Positions 63,995 through 64,000 of a stretch of 64,000 bases of DNA are shown here, in pieces. Where the stretch lies: contig WPIO01000013.1 of the NCBI GenBank assembly GCA_009760855.2, forward strand, positions 7,262,501 to 7,326,500. Reading direction: 5' to 3'. The translations under genes and the position numbers were made by a program. The notes beneath the pieces are model-generated. The model saw nothing but the letters and a program-made list of their open reading frames with translations. It did no database searches and was not told the origin of the DNA. The number at the start of each line of letters is the position of its first letter. Positions within the stretch are counted from its first letter, which is position 1. Source of the DNA: Cristatella mucedo (lineage: Eukaryota > Bryozoa > Phylactolaemata > Cristatellidae).

Positions 63995-64000
63995 GAACTC

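Overview
This is nuclear DNA of an animal. There are no operons, ribosome binding sites or prokaryotic genes. The content is typical of a repeat-rich metazoan genome: long GA, CT, CA, TA and AGC microsatellites, many truncated non-LTR retrotransposons, tRNA-derived SINEs, DNA-transposon fossils, one LTR retrotransposon, and one CpG-rich gene start. The gene start is the first coding exon of a sphingolipid delta-4 desaturase (DEGS family). The species cannot be named from the sequence. A bilaterian is likely, and I cannot choose between an invertebrate and an early vertebrate.

Positions 1-56,850 are intergenic or deep intronic. I find no convincing host exon there. Two LINE families of the L2 clade fill much of it. 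Family A ends in a GCGCC/GGCGC stem-loop followed by (ATT)n. Its copies include 2.3-3.1, 11.6-12.0, 29.6-30.7, 40.0-42.3, 44.0-45.2, 51.2-51.8, 53.0-53.4 and 55.7-56.5 kb. Family B ends near an ACATTAC tail. Its best copy, at 46.4-49.8 kb, still shows endonuclease, reverse transcriptase and C-terminal regions, all broken. A SINE family of about 170 bp (called S1 here) has at least 13 copies on both strands, several nested inside the LINEs. A second SINE (S2) has a tRNA-like head and an L2-like stem-loop tail. Fossils of a hAT transposase (22.9-23.5 kb) and of a widespread uncharacterised transposon-associated protein family (54.6-55.2 kb) lie among them.

Positions 56,880-58,300 form a CpG island with GC boxes. 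The DEGS start codon lies at 57,435 and a phase-1 splice donor at 57,520. Exon 2 is not seen, so intron 1 probably runs past the right edge (more than 6.4 kb). It holds an S2 SINE, an unrecognised coding-like stretch (60.3-60.9 kb) and a minus-strand LTR retrotransposon pol (61.5-64.0 kb). That pol has one in-frame stop between its reverse transcriptase and RNase H parts.

The order of nesting gives a history: old L2 copies, then SINE insertions, then a very recent family A insertion at 53,022-53,191 that is identical over 170 bp to the copy at 29,562-29,731. Boundaries of repeats were read by eye against other copies in the window and are accurate to roughly 5-20 bp.
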